A DNA stretch of 39,774 bases from Candidatus Nomurabacteria bacterium (lineage in GTDB: Bacteria > Patescibacteriota > Saccharimonadia > Saccharimonadales > Saccharimonadaceae). A model generated the notes under the pieces. The model saw nothing but the letters and a program-made list of their open reading frames with translations, was not told the origin of the DNA and made no database searches. The position numbers and the translations under genes were made by a program. The stretch's first letter is position 1; every line of letters begins with the position of its first letter. The stretch covers positions 1 through 39,774 of the forward strand of contig JAITGI010000027.1 of the NCBI GenBank assembly GCA_031280785.1. The letters run 5' to 3'. Positions 1 through 8,565 of this stretch are shown here, in pieces.

Positions 1-838
1 TCAGAATATTCGTAAAATCCGCGCCGCGCCAGCTGTAAATCGACTGCCAATCGTCGCCCACTGCACAAATATTTTGTTCAGCGTTTGTCAGGAGTTTGAT
101 CATTTTATATTGCGCCTTGTTGGTGTCCTGGTACTCGTCGATCAAGATGTGTTTCAGCGATTTCTGGAAATATTCCCGCACCGTCGGCGCGTTTTCCAGC
201 AGCCGCACCGTGTCGAGCAACAGGTCGTCGAAGTCCAGCGCCTTGCCGGCGCGGCGCAATTTTTCGTAGCGCGGGTAAATCTCGGCGGCGATTCGCTGCG
301 CATCCGTGCTGGCGATACGTGCGAAATCGCTCGGCGACAGGCACTCGTTTTTGGCGCTGGAAATATAATTTGCCATCGAACTGACCGAATATTGCTTGTC
401 GGTGATGCCGAGATTTTTCATCACTTGCTTGATCAGGCTCTGTTTGTCGCTCTCGTCCAGGATCACGAAGTTTTTGGGAATCTCGATATTCTCGCCGTGC
501 GCCCGCAAAATCCGCACCGCGATGGAGTGAAAAGTCCCCATATAGAACATAAAATGGCGCGGGGGAGCATCGTCGGGAAGGGGTTGGGCGGATCTTCCCT
601 CGTCAAGCAATTTCCACAACCGCTCGCGCATTTCCTTGGCGGCCTTGTTGGTAAAAGTCACCGCCATAATCTCGCTCTGGCTGACGCCGCGCTCGGCGAT
701 CAAATAAGCAATCCGATGCGTCAAAGTTTTAGTCTTGCCGCTGCCCGCGCCCGCCAAAATCAACAGCGGTCCACGCTCGTGTAAGACCGCCTGTGCCTGC
801 GATTCGTTTAGACCCTCCAAAATGTTTTTGCTTTGCAT
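1..838 (-). CDS. UvrD/PcrA-like superfamily 1 DNA helicase, N-terminal part (runs off window start)
   Basis: Reverse-strand translation from ATG at 838: MQSKNILEGLNESQAQAVLHERGPLLILAGAGSGKTKTLTHRIAYLI...VTFTNKAAKEMRERL...GTFHSIAVRILR; Walker A AGAGSGKT and TFTNKAA motif. Absent from the ORF track because it has no stop in the window. Confidence 0.93.
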   Translation of the reverse strand, partial: MQSKNILEGLNESQAQAVLHERGPLLILAGAGSGKTKTLTHRIAYLIAERGVSQSEIMAVTFTNKAAKEMRERLWKLLDEGRSAQPLPDDAPPRHFMFYMGTFHSIAVRILRAHGENIEIPKNFVILDESDKQSLIKQVMKNLGITDKQYSVSSMANYISSAKNECLSPSDFARIASTDAQRIAAEIYPRYEKLRRAGKALDFDDLLLDTVRLLENAPTVREYFQKSLKHILIDEYQDTNKAQYKMIKLLTNAEQNICAVGDDWQSIYSWRGADFTNIL

Positions 839-929
839 ACGGGAACTATCATACCAGAACCGCGCTGATTTTTGAACAAAATGATATTCAAAATTTGACC
901 TCAAACAGCTAAAATTATATCATTAAACT

Positions 930-1505
930 ATGTCAAAACTCAGAATTATCAGCGGCGAGTTCGGTGGGCGGTGGATCGCGGCGCCGGATGGGCGGACGAC
1001 GCACCCGATGGGCGACCGGGTGCGCTCGGGGCTGTTTAATATAATAGATGTCAGTGGCGCGCTGGTGCTGGACGCCTATGCCGGGTCGGGCGCGGTCGGG
1101 TTGGAGGCGCTGAGTCGCGGCGCGACCACTGTTGATTTTGTAGAGCGCGACAAAAAAGCTCAGCGGATTATCGCCGAAAATATCGCCGGGCTGGGCGTGG
1201 AGGCGCGAGCGAAGTTATATAAAATGAGCGTGCACGGCTTTATCGACGACCGCGTGGCGAAAATGACCGCGGCGAACGGCACGCGAATCGCCTATGACGT
1301 CGTGTTCGCCGATCCGCCGTATCATTTTTTCGACAAACCGGACTACTTTTCCACAGCTTTCGAACTAAAAAAGCTTGTAAAGCCCAAAGGACTTATGGTA
1401 TTATCATATCCAGGAAGACTGTGTGCCCCGACCGTTAATGGAGTTGTTGTGGTGGACAAACGTAGTTACGGAGATGCGGGACTAGCAGTCTTCCGTTTTG
1501 AATAG
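930..1505 (+). CDS. rsmD: 16S rRNA (guanine(966)-N(2))-methyltransferase RsmD
   Basis: MSKLRIISGEFGGR...RVRSGLFNII...VLDAYAGSGAVGLEALSRGA...VVFADPPYH; RsmD-type SAM-MTase with DPPY. Confidence 0.9.
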   Translation: MSKLRIISGEFGGRWIAAPDGRTTHPMGDRVRSGLFNIIDVSGALVLDAYAGSGAVGLEALSRGATTVDFVERDKKAQRIIAENIAGLGVEARAKLYKMSVHGFIDDRVAKMTAANGTRIAYDVVFADPPYHFFDKPDYFSTAFELKKLVKPKGLMVLSYPGRLCAPTVNGVVVVDKRSYGDAGLAVFRFE

Positions 1506-1533
1506 GATATTTTTTTCGGAGCGTCGCCGAATT

Positions 1534-1552
1534 TTTACAAGGTCCGTCCTTG
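1534..1552. repeat. TTTACAAGGTCCGTCCTTG stem-loop element downstream of rsmD
   Basis: Exact 19-nt match to the reverse complement of 35462-35484. Confidence 0.85.
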
Positions 1553-1634
1553 AAAAACTAGATAATATGTTGTTGAGTTTGACTTTTATGAAATTATTTA
1601 TTGAACTTTTCCACAACTTTTAATGATAAAAGTG

Positions 1635-1684
1635 TTGACATACATGTATAACTTGTATAACATGTCATACATTATGCATGACAT
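1635..1684 (+). promoter_or_regulatory. Promoter and candidate operator of the AbrB/ABC-exporter operon
   Basis: TTGACA (1635-1640), 17-nt spacer, TAACAT; perfect direct repeat TGTATAAC (1645-1652, 1654-1661); inverted repeat ATGTCAT (1662-1668)/ATGACAT (1678-1684); TACATGTA palindrome 1641-1648. Confidence 0.55.
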
Positions 1685-1940
1685 ACATCACAAATTTAGA
1701 CTCTATGGCGTCGGCACGATCGGACCGAAAGGTCAAATCGTCATCCCTGTCGAAGCGCGCCGCGAGATGAACCTGAACCCTGGCGACAAGGTCGTGCTGG
1801 CGGGTTTGCCGCACGAAAAAGCCATCACTGTCGTGGACGAGCATACATTTGAGCGTCACATGGGCATGATGCGCCAAAAATATCACATGATGGGCGAAAT
1901 GCTGGACGACCTGGACACGAGGAAAAAGCCAAATGCATAG
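1674..1940 (+). CDS. AbrB/MazE-type (SpoVT-AbrB) transcriptional regulator
   Basis: VGTIGPKGQIVIPVEARREMNLNPGDKVVL is the swapped-hairpin AbrB signature. Track ORF starts at 1623, but in-frame ATG 1674 lies downstream of the likely promoter. 3' end overlaps the ABC gene by 8 nt. Confidence 0.8.
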   Translation: MHDIHHKFRLYGVGTIGPKGQIVIPVEARREMNLNPGDKVVLAGLPHEKAITVVDEHTFERHMGMMRQKYHMMGEMLDDLDTRKKPNA

Positions 1941-3699
1941 GTTTTTCCGCTATCTCGGCCGCTATTGGTGGCAAGTGATTTTGCTACTGGCGGGGCTGGC
2001 GTTGCAAGTTTGGTGTAGCCTGGAATTGCCGTCGATGATGAGCCAAATCGTCGATCAGGGGATCGTGGGCGGCGACCAGGACCTTATCGTCGGCAAGGGC
2101 GTGGAGATGCTTGGCGTGACTTTTGTTGGCGGCGTCGGCACAGTAGTGGCGGGTTTTTTGGCGTCGCGGATCGGCGCCGGTTTGGCGCTGCGGGTGCGCC
2201 AGGATCTCTTTGCTAAAATTATGAGTTTTTCGATGACGGAAATGAGCAAATTTTCGACATCGTCGCTGGTGACGCGTTCGACCAACGACATCAATCAGGT
2301 CCAAATGGTGACCACGATGGCGCTGCGCATGAGCTTGCAGGCGCCGATTATGGGCGTCGGCGCGATCATGATGGCGTTTGGCACGGCGCCCGATATGACC
2401 TGGATTATCGCCCTGGCGGTGGGCGTTTTATTAGCGTTAATCGCGGTGGTTTTTGTCTTTGCCTTGCCAAAATTCAGCAAATTGCAAAAATTAGTCGACA
2501 AGCTGAACCAAGTCACGCGCGAAAATTTAACCGGTTTGCGAGTGGTGCGAGCGTTCAATAACGAGGCACGCGAAGAGCAGAAATTCGACGCCGCCAACGA
2601 GGACTTGACGCGCGTAAACCTGTTCGTCAACCGCCTGATGGTTTTGGTTTTCCCGGTGGTCGGGCTGACTTTGAATGTGGCAACGCTGTTGGTGATTTGG
2701 GTGGGCGCCGGCTATATCGACGGCGGCGTGGTGGAGATCGGCGACCTGATGGCGTTCATGCAATATGCCATGCAGGTTATGATGGCGTTTATGTTCCTGG
2801 CGATGACGTTTATCATGGTGCCGCGCGGCGCGGTTTCATGGAAACGTATCAACGAAGTGCTGAACACGACGAATTCGATTCAGTTTCCTGGCAGTGCGAA
2901 AAAGCCCGCCCGGAATTTGCGCGGCGTGGTCGAGTTTCGCGACGTCAGTTTTGCCTATCCTGGCGCCGAGGACGCCGTTTTGAAAAATATTTCGTTCAGC
3001 ACGCGCCCGGGTAAAACTACGGCGTTCATCGGCAGCACTGGCAGCGGCAAGTCGACATTGGTTAATCTGGTGCCGCGTTTTTTCGACACCACCAGCGGCG
3101 AAGTTTTGGTCGACGGCGTCAACGTGCGCCAGATGAGCCAACGTGATCTGATGAGCCGAATCGGTTATGTGCCGCAAAAAGGCGTCCTGTTCAGCGGCAC
3201 CGTGCAGTCGAATGTGGCGTTCGGCAGCAGCAAGAACGACGGCAAAAACATCAAGCGCGCCCTGGACGTGGCGCAGGCAAAAAGCTTTGTTAGCAAATTG
3301 TCCGGCAAGCTGAAAGCGCCGATCGCCCAAGGCGGCAACAACGTCAGCGGTGGTCAAAAACAGCGTCTGTCGATTGCGCGGGCGATTGCTCGCCGACCGG
3401 AAATCTATATATTTGATGACAGTTTTTCGGCACTGGATTATCGCACGGACAAGAATTTGCGTGCGGCGCTGAGCAAAAATACCAGCGATGCCACGGTGAT
3501 GATTGTGGCACAGCGTATCGGCACGATTAAAAAAGCCGACCAAATCGTGGTGCTGGATCGGGGAAAAATCGCGGGTATCGGTCGCCACTATGAGCTACTG
3601 AAAAATTGTGCCGTGTATCGCGAAATCGCCGCCAGTCAGCTGTCGGATGATGAGATGACAGCGGAAATGAAATTGGCGGACAAGGAGCAACATGGCTAA
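1933..3699 (+). CDS. ABC exporter subunit, permease-ATPase fusion (degenerate-site half)
   Basis: ABC transmembrane domain plus Walker A GSTGSGKS, signature NVSGGQKQR, Walker B IYIFDDSFSALD. Confidence 0.93.
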   Translation: MHRFFRYLGRYWWQVILLLAGLALQVWCSLELPSMMSQIVDQGIVGGDQDLIVGKGVEMLGVTFVGGVGTVVAGFLASRIGAGLALRVRQDLFAKIMSFSMTEMSKFSTSSLVTRSTNDINQVQMVTTMALRMSLQAPIMGVGAIMMAFGTAPDMTWIIALAVGVLLALIAVVFVFALPKFSKLQKLVDKLNQVTRENLTGLRVVRAFNNEAREEQKFDAANEDLTRVNLFVNRLMVLVFPVVGLTLNVATLLVIWVGAGYIDGGVVEIGDLMAFMQYAMQVMMAFMFLAMTFIMVPRGAVSWKRINEVLNTTNSIQFPGSAKKPARNLRGVVEFRDVSFAYPGAEDAVLKNISFSTRPGKTTAFIGSTGSGKSTLVNLVPRFFDTTSGEVLVDGVNVRQMSQRDLMSRIGYVPQKGVLFSGTVQSNVAFGSSKNDGKNIKRALDVAQAKSFVSKLSGKLKAPIAQGGNNVSGGQKQRLSIARAIARRPEIYIFDDSFSALDYRTDKNLRAALSKNTSDATVMIVAQRIGTIKKADQIVVLDRGKIAGIGRHYELLKNCAVYREIAASQLSDDEMTAEMKLADKEQHG

Positions 3700-5755
3700 T
3701 AAACGCCGACACGACAACAGGCGCGGCGGCATGCCGGGCGGACCAATGATGATGGGCGACGCCAAGCCGAAGAATTTCAGCCGCGCCATGAAAAGCCTGT
3801 GGAGCGTGCTGCGACCGCATCGAATCGCCATTTCCATCACGGTGTTGCTGACAATTATCTCGACGATTTTTTCCATCGTCAGCCCGAAAATCCTGGGCAA
3901 TATGACGAACCAAATTGTGGACGATTTCATTTCGATAAAATCATACGAAGCGGTGCGGGGTAGTTTGCCGGCGGAGCTGGAATTGCCGGCGGGCACGACG
4001 GTCAAGAATTTGCCGGAGACCTTGCAAAACCTGGCGCAGACCGGGCAATTGCCGCCGCAGGTTTTGTCGGGCTTGGCGGAAAGTCAAAAAAATCTGGGCG
4101 AGGCGTCCGACTTGGACAAGATCCCCTCCGCCCAGCGTGAATTGATCGAAAACCTGGATCTGGGCGCCGCCAAACCGGCTTTTCATTACGAAAAATTGGC
4201 GGAAATCGCGCTGGTTTTGATCACGCTCTATGTGTTGTCGTGCCTGGCGAATTATGTCAGCGGTTGGGTGCTGAGCGGTCTGGTGCAGCGCGCCATGCGT
4301 GATTTGCGGGCGCGGCTGAGTCGGAAAATCAATCGATTGCCGATTGGTTATTTTGATCGCGTGCAATACGGCGATACGCTGAGTCGCGTGACGAACGACG
4401 TGGACACCATCGGTCAGACGCTGAATCAGGCGTTCAGCCAGGCAATTTCGTCTGTGGTGCTGATTGTCGGCGTGTTGGCGATGATGATTTCGATCAGTTG
4501 GCTGATGACGTTGGTGGCGCTGGGCGTGCTGGTGATCAGTTTTGTTTTCGTAGGCACGATAACCAAGAAAACTCAAAAACATTTCAAATCACAGCAGGAT
4601 AGCATTGCCGATATCAACGGGCACGTCGAGGAAAACTATGCCGGACAGCTGATCGTCAAGGCTTATTCGGCGGAGGCTGGGGCGATGCGGCGGTTCAATA
4701 CTATCAACCAGCGACTCTATGCCAGCAGTTGGAAGTCGCAATTTTTGTCAGGTTTGATGATGCCGCTGATGCAATTTATCGGCAATCTGGGCTATGTGGC
4801 GACGGCGGTGTTGGGCGGTTGGCTGGCGCTGAACGGGCGGCTGAGCATCGGCGACATCCAGGCGTTTATTCAATACGTCAGCCAAATGCAGCAGCCGATT
4901 ACCCAGGTTGCGCAGATTATGAATCTGTTGCAGTCGACGGCGGCGGCGAGCGAGCGCGTTTTTGATTTCTTGGCGGAGCCGGACGAGGCGCCTGACCCGA
5001 CGAATCCGCAAATCATCGAATCTGTGCGCGGCGAAGTCGAATTTAACGGCGTCAATTTTGGCTATGAAAAAGGCAAAAAAGTCATCCGGAACTTCAACGC
5101 CCACATTCGTCCCGGGCAAAAAGTCGCCATCGTCGGCCCGACCGGCGCTGGCAAAACCACCATCGTGAACTTGCTGATGCGGTTTTACGACGTCGATTCC
5201 GGCACCATCAAGGTCGACGGCGTGGACACGCGCGCCATGCGCCGCGCCGATGTGCGTGAGCTGTTCGGCATGGTGTTGCAGGACACTTGGCTGACGAACG
5301 GCACGATTTACGAAAATCTGGCGTATGGCGATCTGAACGCTGATCGTGAGCAAATTAAGCACGCCGCTGTTTCGGCGCACGTCGATCATTTCGTGCGCTC
5401 GCTGCCGGACGGCTATGACACGCGCATCGACGAAGACAGCGAAAATATCAGCGTGGGCGAAAAGCAGTTGCTGACGATCGCCCGTGCCATGTTGGCGGAC
5501 GCGCCGATGCTGATCCTGGACGAGGCGACCAGCAGCGTCGACACCCGCACCGAAGTGTTGATCCAGCGCGCCATGGAAAAATTGACCGCCGGTCGCACCA
5601 GTTTCGTCATCGCCCATCGCCTGTCGACAATTAAAAACGCCGACTTGATCCTGGTCATGCAAAACGGCAACATCATCGAACAGGGCACGCACCGCGAGTT
5701 GTTGCGCGCCGATGGTTTTTACGCCAAACTTTATAATTCGCAGTTTGCGGAGTAG
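3692..5755 (+). CDS. ABC exporter subunit, permease-ATPase fusion with ~100-aa TM1-TM2 insertion
   Basis: Walker A GPTGAGKT, signature NISVGEKQL, Walker B MLILDEATSSVD, H-loop AHRLST; overlaps the preceding ABC gene by 8 nt. Confidence 0.93.
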   Translation: MANKRRHDNRRGGMPGGPMMMGDAKPKNFSRAMKSLWSVLRPHRIAISITVLLTIISTIFSIVSPKILGNMTNQIVDDFISIKSYEAVRGSLPAELELPAGTTVKNLPETLQNLAQTGQLPPQVLSGLAESQKNLGEASDLDKIPSAQRELIENLDLGAAKPAFHYEKLAEIALVLITLYVLSCLANYVSGWVLSGLVQRAMRDLRARLSRKINRLPIGYFDRVQYGDTLSRVTNDVDTIGQTLNQAFSQAISSVVLIVGVLAMMISISWLMTLVALGVLVISFVFVGTITKKTQKHFKSQQDSIADINGHVEENYAGQLIVKAYSAEAGAMRRFNTINQRLYASSWKSQFLSGLMMPLMQFIGNLGYVATAVLGGWLALNGRLSIGDIQAFIQYVSQMQQPITQVAQIMNLLQSTAAASERVFDFLAEPDEAPDPTNPQIIESVRGEVEFNGVNFGYEKGKKVIRNFNAHIRPGQKVAIVGPTGAGKTTIVNLLMRFYDVDSGTIKVDGVDTRAMRRADVRELFGMVLQDTWLTNGTIYENLAYGDLNADREQIKHAAVSAHVDHFVRSLPDGYDTRIDEDSENISVGEKQLLTIARAMLADAPMLILDEATSSVDTRTEVLIQRAMEKLTAGRTSFVIAHRLSTIKNADLILVMQNGNIIEQGTHRELLRADGFYAKLYNSQFAE

Positions 5756-5815
5756 ACACAACAGCGTTGCGCTATCCGGTAAAAAATGGTAGAATCATGG
5801 CGCTGTAACTATTTC

Positions 5816-5900
5816 GCGCGAGTGGTGAAATTGGTATACACGCATGCCTTAGGAGCATGTGCCTTCGGGCGTGGAGGTTCGATCCCTCTCTCGCGCACCA
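5816..5900 (+). tRNA. tRNA-Leu (anticodon TAG), CCA encoded
   Basis: Acceptor GCGCGAG/CTCGCGC, anticodon arm catgc-cttagga-gcatg, long variable arm tgccttcgggcg, T-arm GGAGG-TTCGATC-CCTCT, encoded CCA 5898-5900. Confidence 0.93.
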
Positions 5901-6000
5901 ATTTGGAAAAATACGACGAATTTCGGCTCCCCCGAGCCGTTTTTTGTTTCATTTTTTATAGATAACACCAACCAAGCCTTTTGTGATAAAATTTATTCAT

Positions 6001-6573
6001 ATGTACTATGATTTGCAAAACGGCGTCAAGCCTCACGGCGGTCTCTTTTCGAGGCGAGCCGTGGCAGCAATGACCATCTCGCTCGGTTTGATCGGTATAT
6101 ATATGGTCATAAATTATTTTGCCCCAGACATTTTTGTCCGGAACCCAGGTGAAAAATACGCCATCGAACAAGCCGCGACAAAAGGGACGCCTGAAAAAAA
6201 CCTAAATATCATGCGCATTCCGTCGGTCGGTATCAACGTCATGATTAGTGAAAAAGTTACGGAGGGCGGCGCTGTCTATAAATGGACGGGCAAAACCCTA
6301 AATCTGTCGGCGAAACAGCGTGTGCTCGGCGCAACGCCATGGGAAACGTTGCGATTGTCCTCCGTTTATCAATCGTGGAGGATAAAAAACCAGGACAAAA
6401 TTTACATCGACATCGACGGTAACAGAACAGTTTACGTGGTCAAGGAAGTGAAATTTAACGTGCCGCTGTCAAAACCGCAACAAGCTGACTTGACTATTTA
6501 TGTCACGACCGACGATGATCCGGAGCGAGCCGTGGTGTTGGTTGAGGCTGGGCGCCAGGAGACCGAATTATGA
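6001..6573 (+). CDS. Sortase-fold-like membrane-anchored protein, apparently lacking catalytic His/Cys
   Basis: N-terminal TM, then IPSVGINVMI...GDKIYI-like NQDKIYIDIDGNRTVYVVKEVKFNVP and LTIYVTTDDDPERAVVLVEA, matching the sortase layout. ATG 6001 is in frame with the 5983 ORF; -10-like TAAAAT lies just upstream. Confidence 0.5.
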   Translation: MYYDLQNGVKPHGGLFSRRAVAAMTISLGLIGIYMVINYFAPDIFVRNPGEKYAIEQAATKGTPEKNLNIMRIPSVGINVMISEKVTEGGAVYKWTGKTLNLSAKQRVLGATPWETLRLSSVYQSWRIKNQDKIYIDIDGNRTVYVVKEVKFNVPLSKPQQADLTIYVTTDDDPERAVVLVEAGRQETEL

Positions 6574-6596
6574 TAGCCGTTTCAACCCTCACCGGA

Positions 6597-6637
6597 ATAC
6601 GAACGTTCCACTACGAAAAGGGGTAAAACGTTCGTAT
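6597..6637. repeat. Perfect 11-bp inverted repeat ATACGAACGTT - 19 nt - AACGTTCGTAT
   Basis: Read directly: 6597-6607 and 6627-6637; no T-tract follows. Confidence 0.85.
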
Positions 6638-6715
6638 AGGAAAACCAAAGTTAACACCAGAAGCGCGAGATGTTATTGAAAAAATGCAGAATTAGCTATA
6701 CAATTTAGACATAAT

Positions 6716-7201
6716 ATGAAAATTGTGACCATACGCAGCGGCGGACAAACTGGGGTTGATCGGGCGGCACTGGACGTTGCTCGTGAATTTGGTATGGCGA
6801 TTGCTGGCTGGTGCCCGCGGGGGGGGGTCGCCGAGGACCATGATGAGGCGCCAGGTTTACTGGTGAAGTATCCCGAACTTCGCGAAACGAATTACTCCGG
6901 TTACAGCCAGCGCACCGTTCTGAATGTATGGGACGCGGACGCCACGTTGATTTTTTACCCGGTGGACGGAGAACTGTCGCCCGGAACTGAATTGACGGTG
7001 ACGGCTGCGAAAAAACTTAAAAAACCGTATTTTATCATGCGGCACGAAAAAGAGATGACAAAGTTAGTCGACTGGCTGAACGAAAAATTTGCCGACCGCG
7101 AAATAGAGCTGAACATTGCCGGTCCTCGTGCCAGCTCGATCCCCGATATATACGATCGGACGCGAAAATTGTTGGGCGATTTGTTTGGGCGTCTGCGCTG
7201 A
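6716..7201 (+). CDS. Putative molybdenum-carrier / circularly permuted YpsA (SLOG superfamily) protein
   Basis: [42 protein letters not shown]-like start, later [29 protein letters not shown]; typical of the MoCo-carrier/cpYpsA family. Confidence 0.75.
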   Translation: [161 protein letters not shown]

Positions 7202-7265
7202 ATGGTGAATCTTGGCAGGCGACCTAATCATAAAAACAATAATGTGATATAATTACGCACAAGTA

Positions 7266-8564
7266 ATGAACAAGTTTTTTATGCGAGAACTGCGATTTTT
7301 CGGTTGGCGTTTACCGCTGTGGCTGGTTGTTGTGGCGAGCGTGATTTTGTTGGGGTCGCTGATTAGTTTGATCACGGTTTTGTCGGTTCGTCCGCGCACG
7401 GTTGACGAAAATGGTCGGCTTGTCACGTTTTATGACGACGGCACTTCGAAAACGATTTTGACCAGTGCCGGAACTGTCGCCGGCGCCCTGAAACAGGCGG
7501 AAATCGAGGTCGACAAAGCCGACATCATCGAACCGACCGTCGGCACCGAGCTCATAGCCAGCAGTTACAGTGTCAATATTTACCGCGCCCGACCGGTGGT
7601 GGTCATCGACGGCGGGCGGCAAACTCGCGTAGTGACAGCGGCGCAGACCGGCAAAACTATCGCTCAGGCGGCGGATGTCAGCCTCTATGCCGAGGACGTC
7701 GCTGACATTCGGCGCGAGGGCGACATTTTGGAAGCCGACGGCGCCATTATGCGCGTGCAAATTCGCCGCGCCGTGCCGGTTCGTCTCAGCCTGTATGGTC
7801 AGACGACGAGCCAGCGCACCCAGGCGGCGACAGTGGCGGAATTTCTGGACGAGAAAGGCCTGAAACTGGACGAGCACGACAGTATCACGCCGTCGCTCAG
7901 CGCGCCGATCGCGCGCGATATGGAGATCAAGGTTTGGCGCGAGGGTAAAAATGTCATCACCGTTGACGAGGATGTGCCGTTTGAAATCGAAACTATCCAG
8001 AGCAACGACCATGACATCGGCTATCACGAGGTGCAAACGGTGGGCGAGAACGGTCGTAAATCCGTGACTTATGAAATCGAAATTCGTGGCGGCGTCGAAG
8101 TCGGTCGCACCGAAATCCAGAGCTTGGTCACGCTGTCGCCGAAATCACAGATCGAGATCGTCGGCATCAAGCGCAAGGGCAGCTATACCACGCCGTCCGA
8201 GAACGAAAATATCACCTGGAATTACCTGCGCGCCCAGGGTTTCAGCCGCGAGCAGACCGCGGGCATCATGGGCAATTTGCAACAGGAACACGGCTTCCAG
8301 ACATCTGGCGACGGTCTGGCGCAATGGACGGGCGGTCGGCGGGCGGCGCTGATGGCGATGGACGATCCATACAGCATTTACACACAATTAGATTTTCTGA
8401 TGATTGAATTAAATGGCGGTTATCGTGCGGTTAAAAATAGTTTATTGGCGGCGACCACTGTCGAGGAAGCCGTGATTATTTTCCAGGATCGTTTCGAGCG
8501 CTGTGGCGTTTGCATGCAGACGCGGCGGATCGAATACGCCTATAATATTTTGGCGAGTCATTAA
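7266..8564 (+). CDS. DUF348-repeat/G5-domain cell wall protein with C-terminal phage-tail-lysozyme-like domain (RpfB-like architecture)
   Basis: N-terminal TM; TFYDDGTSKTILTSAGTVAGALKQAEIEVDKADIIEP (DUF348) repeats; G5-like EIEIRGGVEVGRTEIQSLVTLSPKSQIEIVGIK; C-term NENITWNYLRAQGFSREQTAGIMGNLQQEHGFQTSGDGLAQWTGGRR. Confidence 0.8.
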   Translation: MNKFFMRELRFFGWRLPLWLVVVASVILLGSLISLITVLSVRPRTVDENGRLVTFYDDGTSKTILTSAGTVAGALKQAEIEVDKADIIEPTVGTELIASSYSVNIYRARPVVVIDGGRQTRVVTAAQTGKTIAQAADVSLYAEDVADIRREGDILEADGAIMRVQIRRAVPVRLSLYGQTTSQRTQAATVAEFLDEKGLKLDEHDSITPSLSAPIARDMEIKVWREGKNVITVDEDVPFEIETIQSNDHDIGYHEVQTVGENGRKSVTYEIEIRGGVEVGRTEIQSLVTLSPKSQIEIVGIKRKGSYTTPSENENITWNYLRAQGFSREQTAGIMGNLQQEHGFQTSGDGLAQWTGGRRAALMAMDDPYSIYTQLDFLMIELNGGYRAVKNSLLAATTVEEAVIIFQDRFERCGVCMQTRRIEYAYNILASH

Positions 8565-8565
8565 A

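Noticed and set aside
74-784. Long ORF on plus strand at the window start, and many other overlapping track ORFs (e.g. 2836-3588 -, 3941-4582 -, 4748-5761 -, 7311-8036 -, 12035-13366 -, 27361-28029 -)
   Set aside because: Antisense or frame-shifted shadows of well-supported genes in GC-rich DNA; low-complexity R/Q/H/A-rich translations and no recognisable domains.
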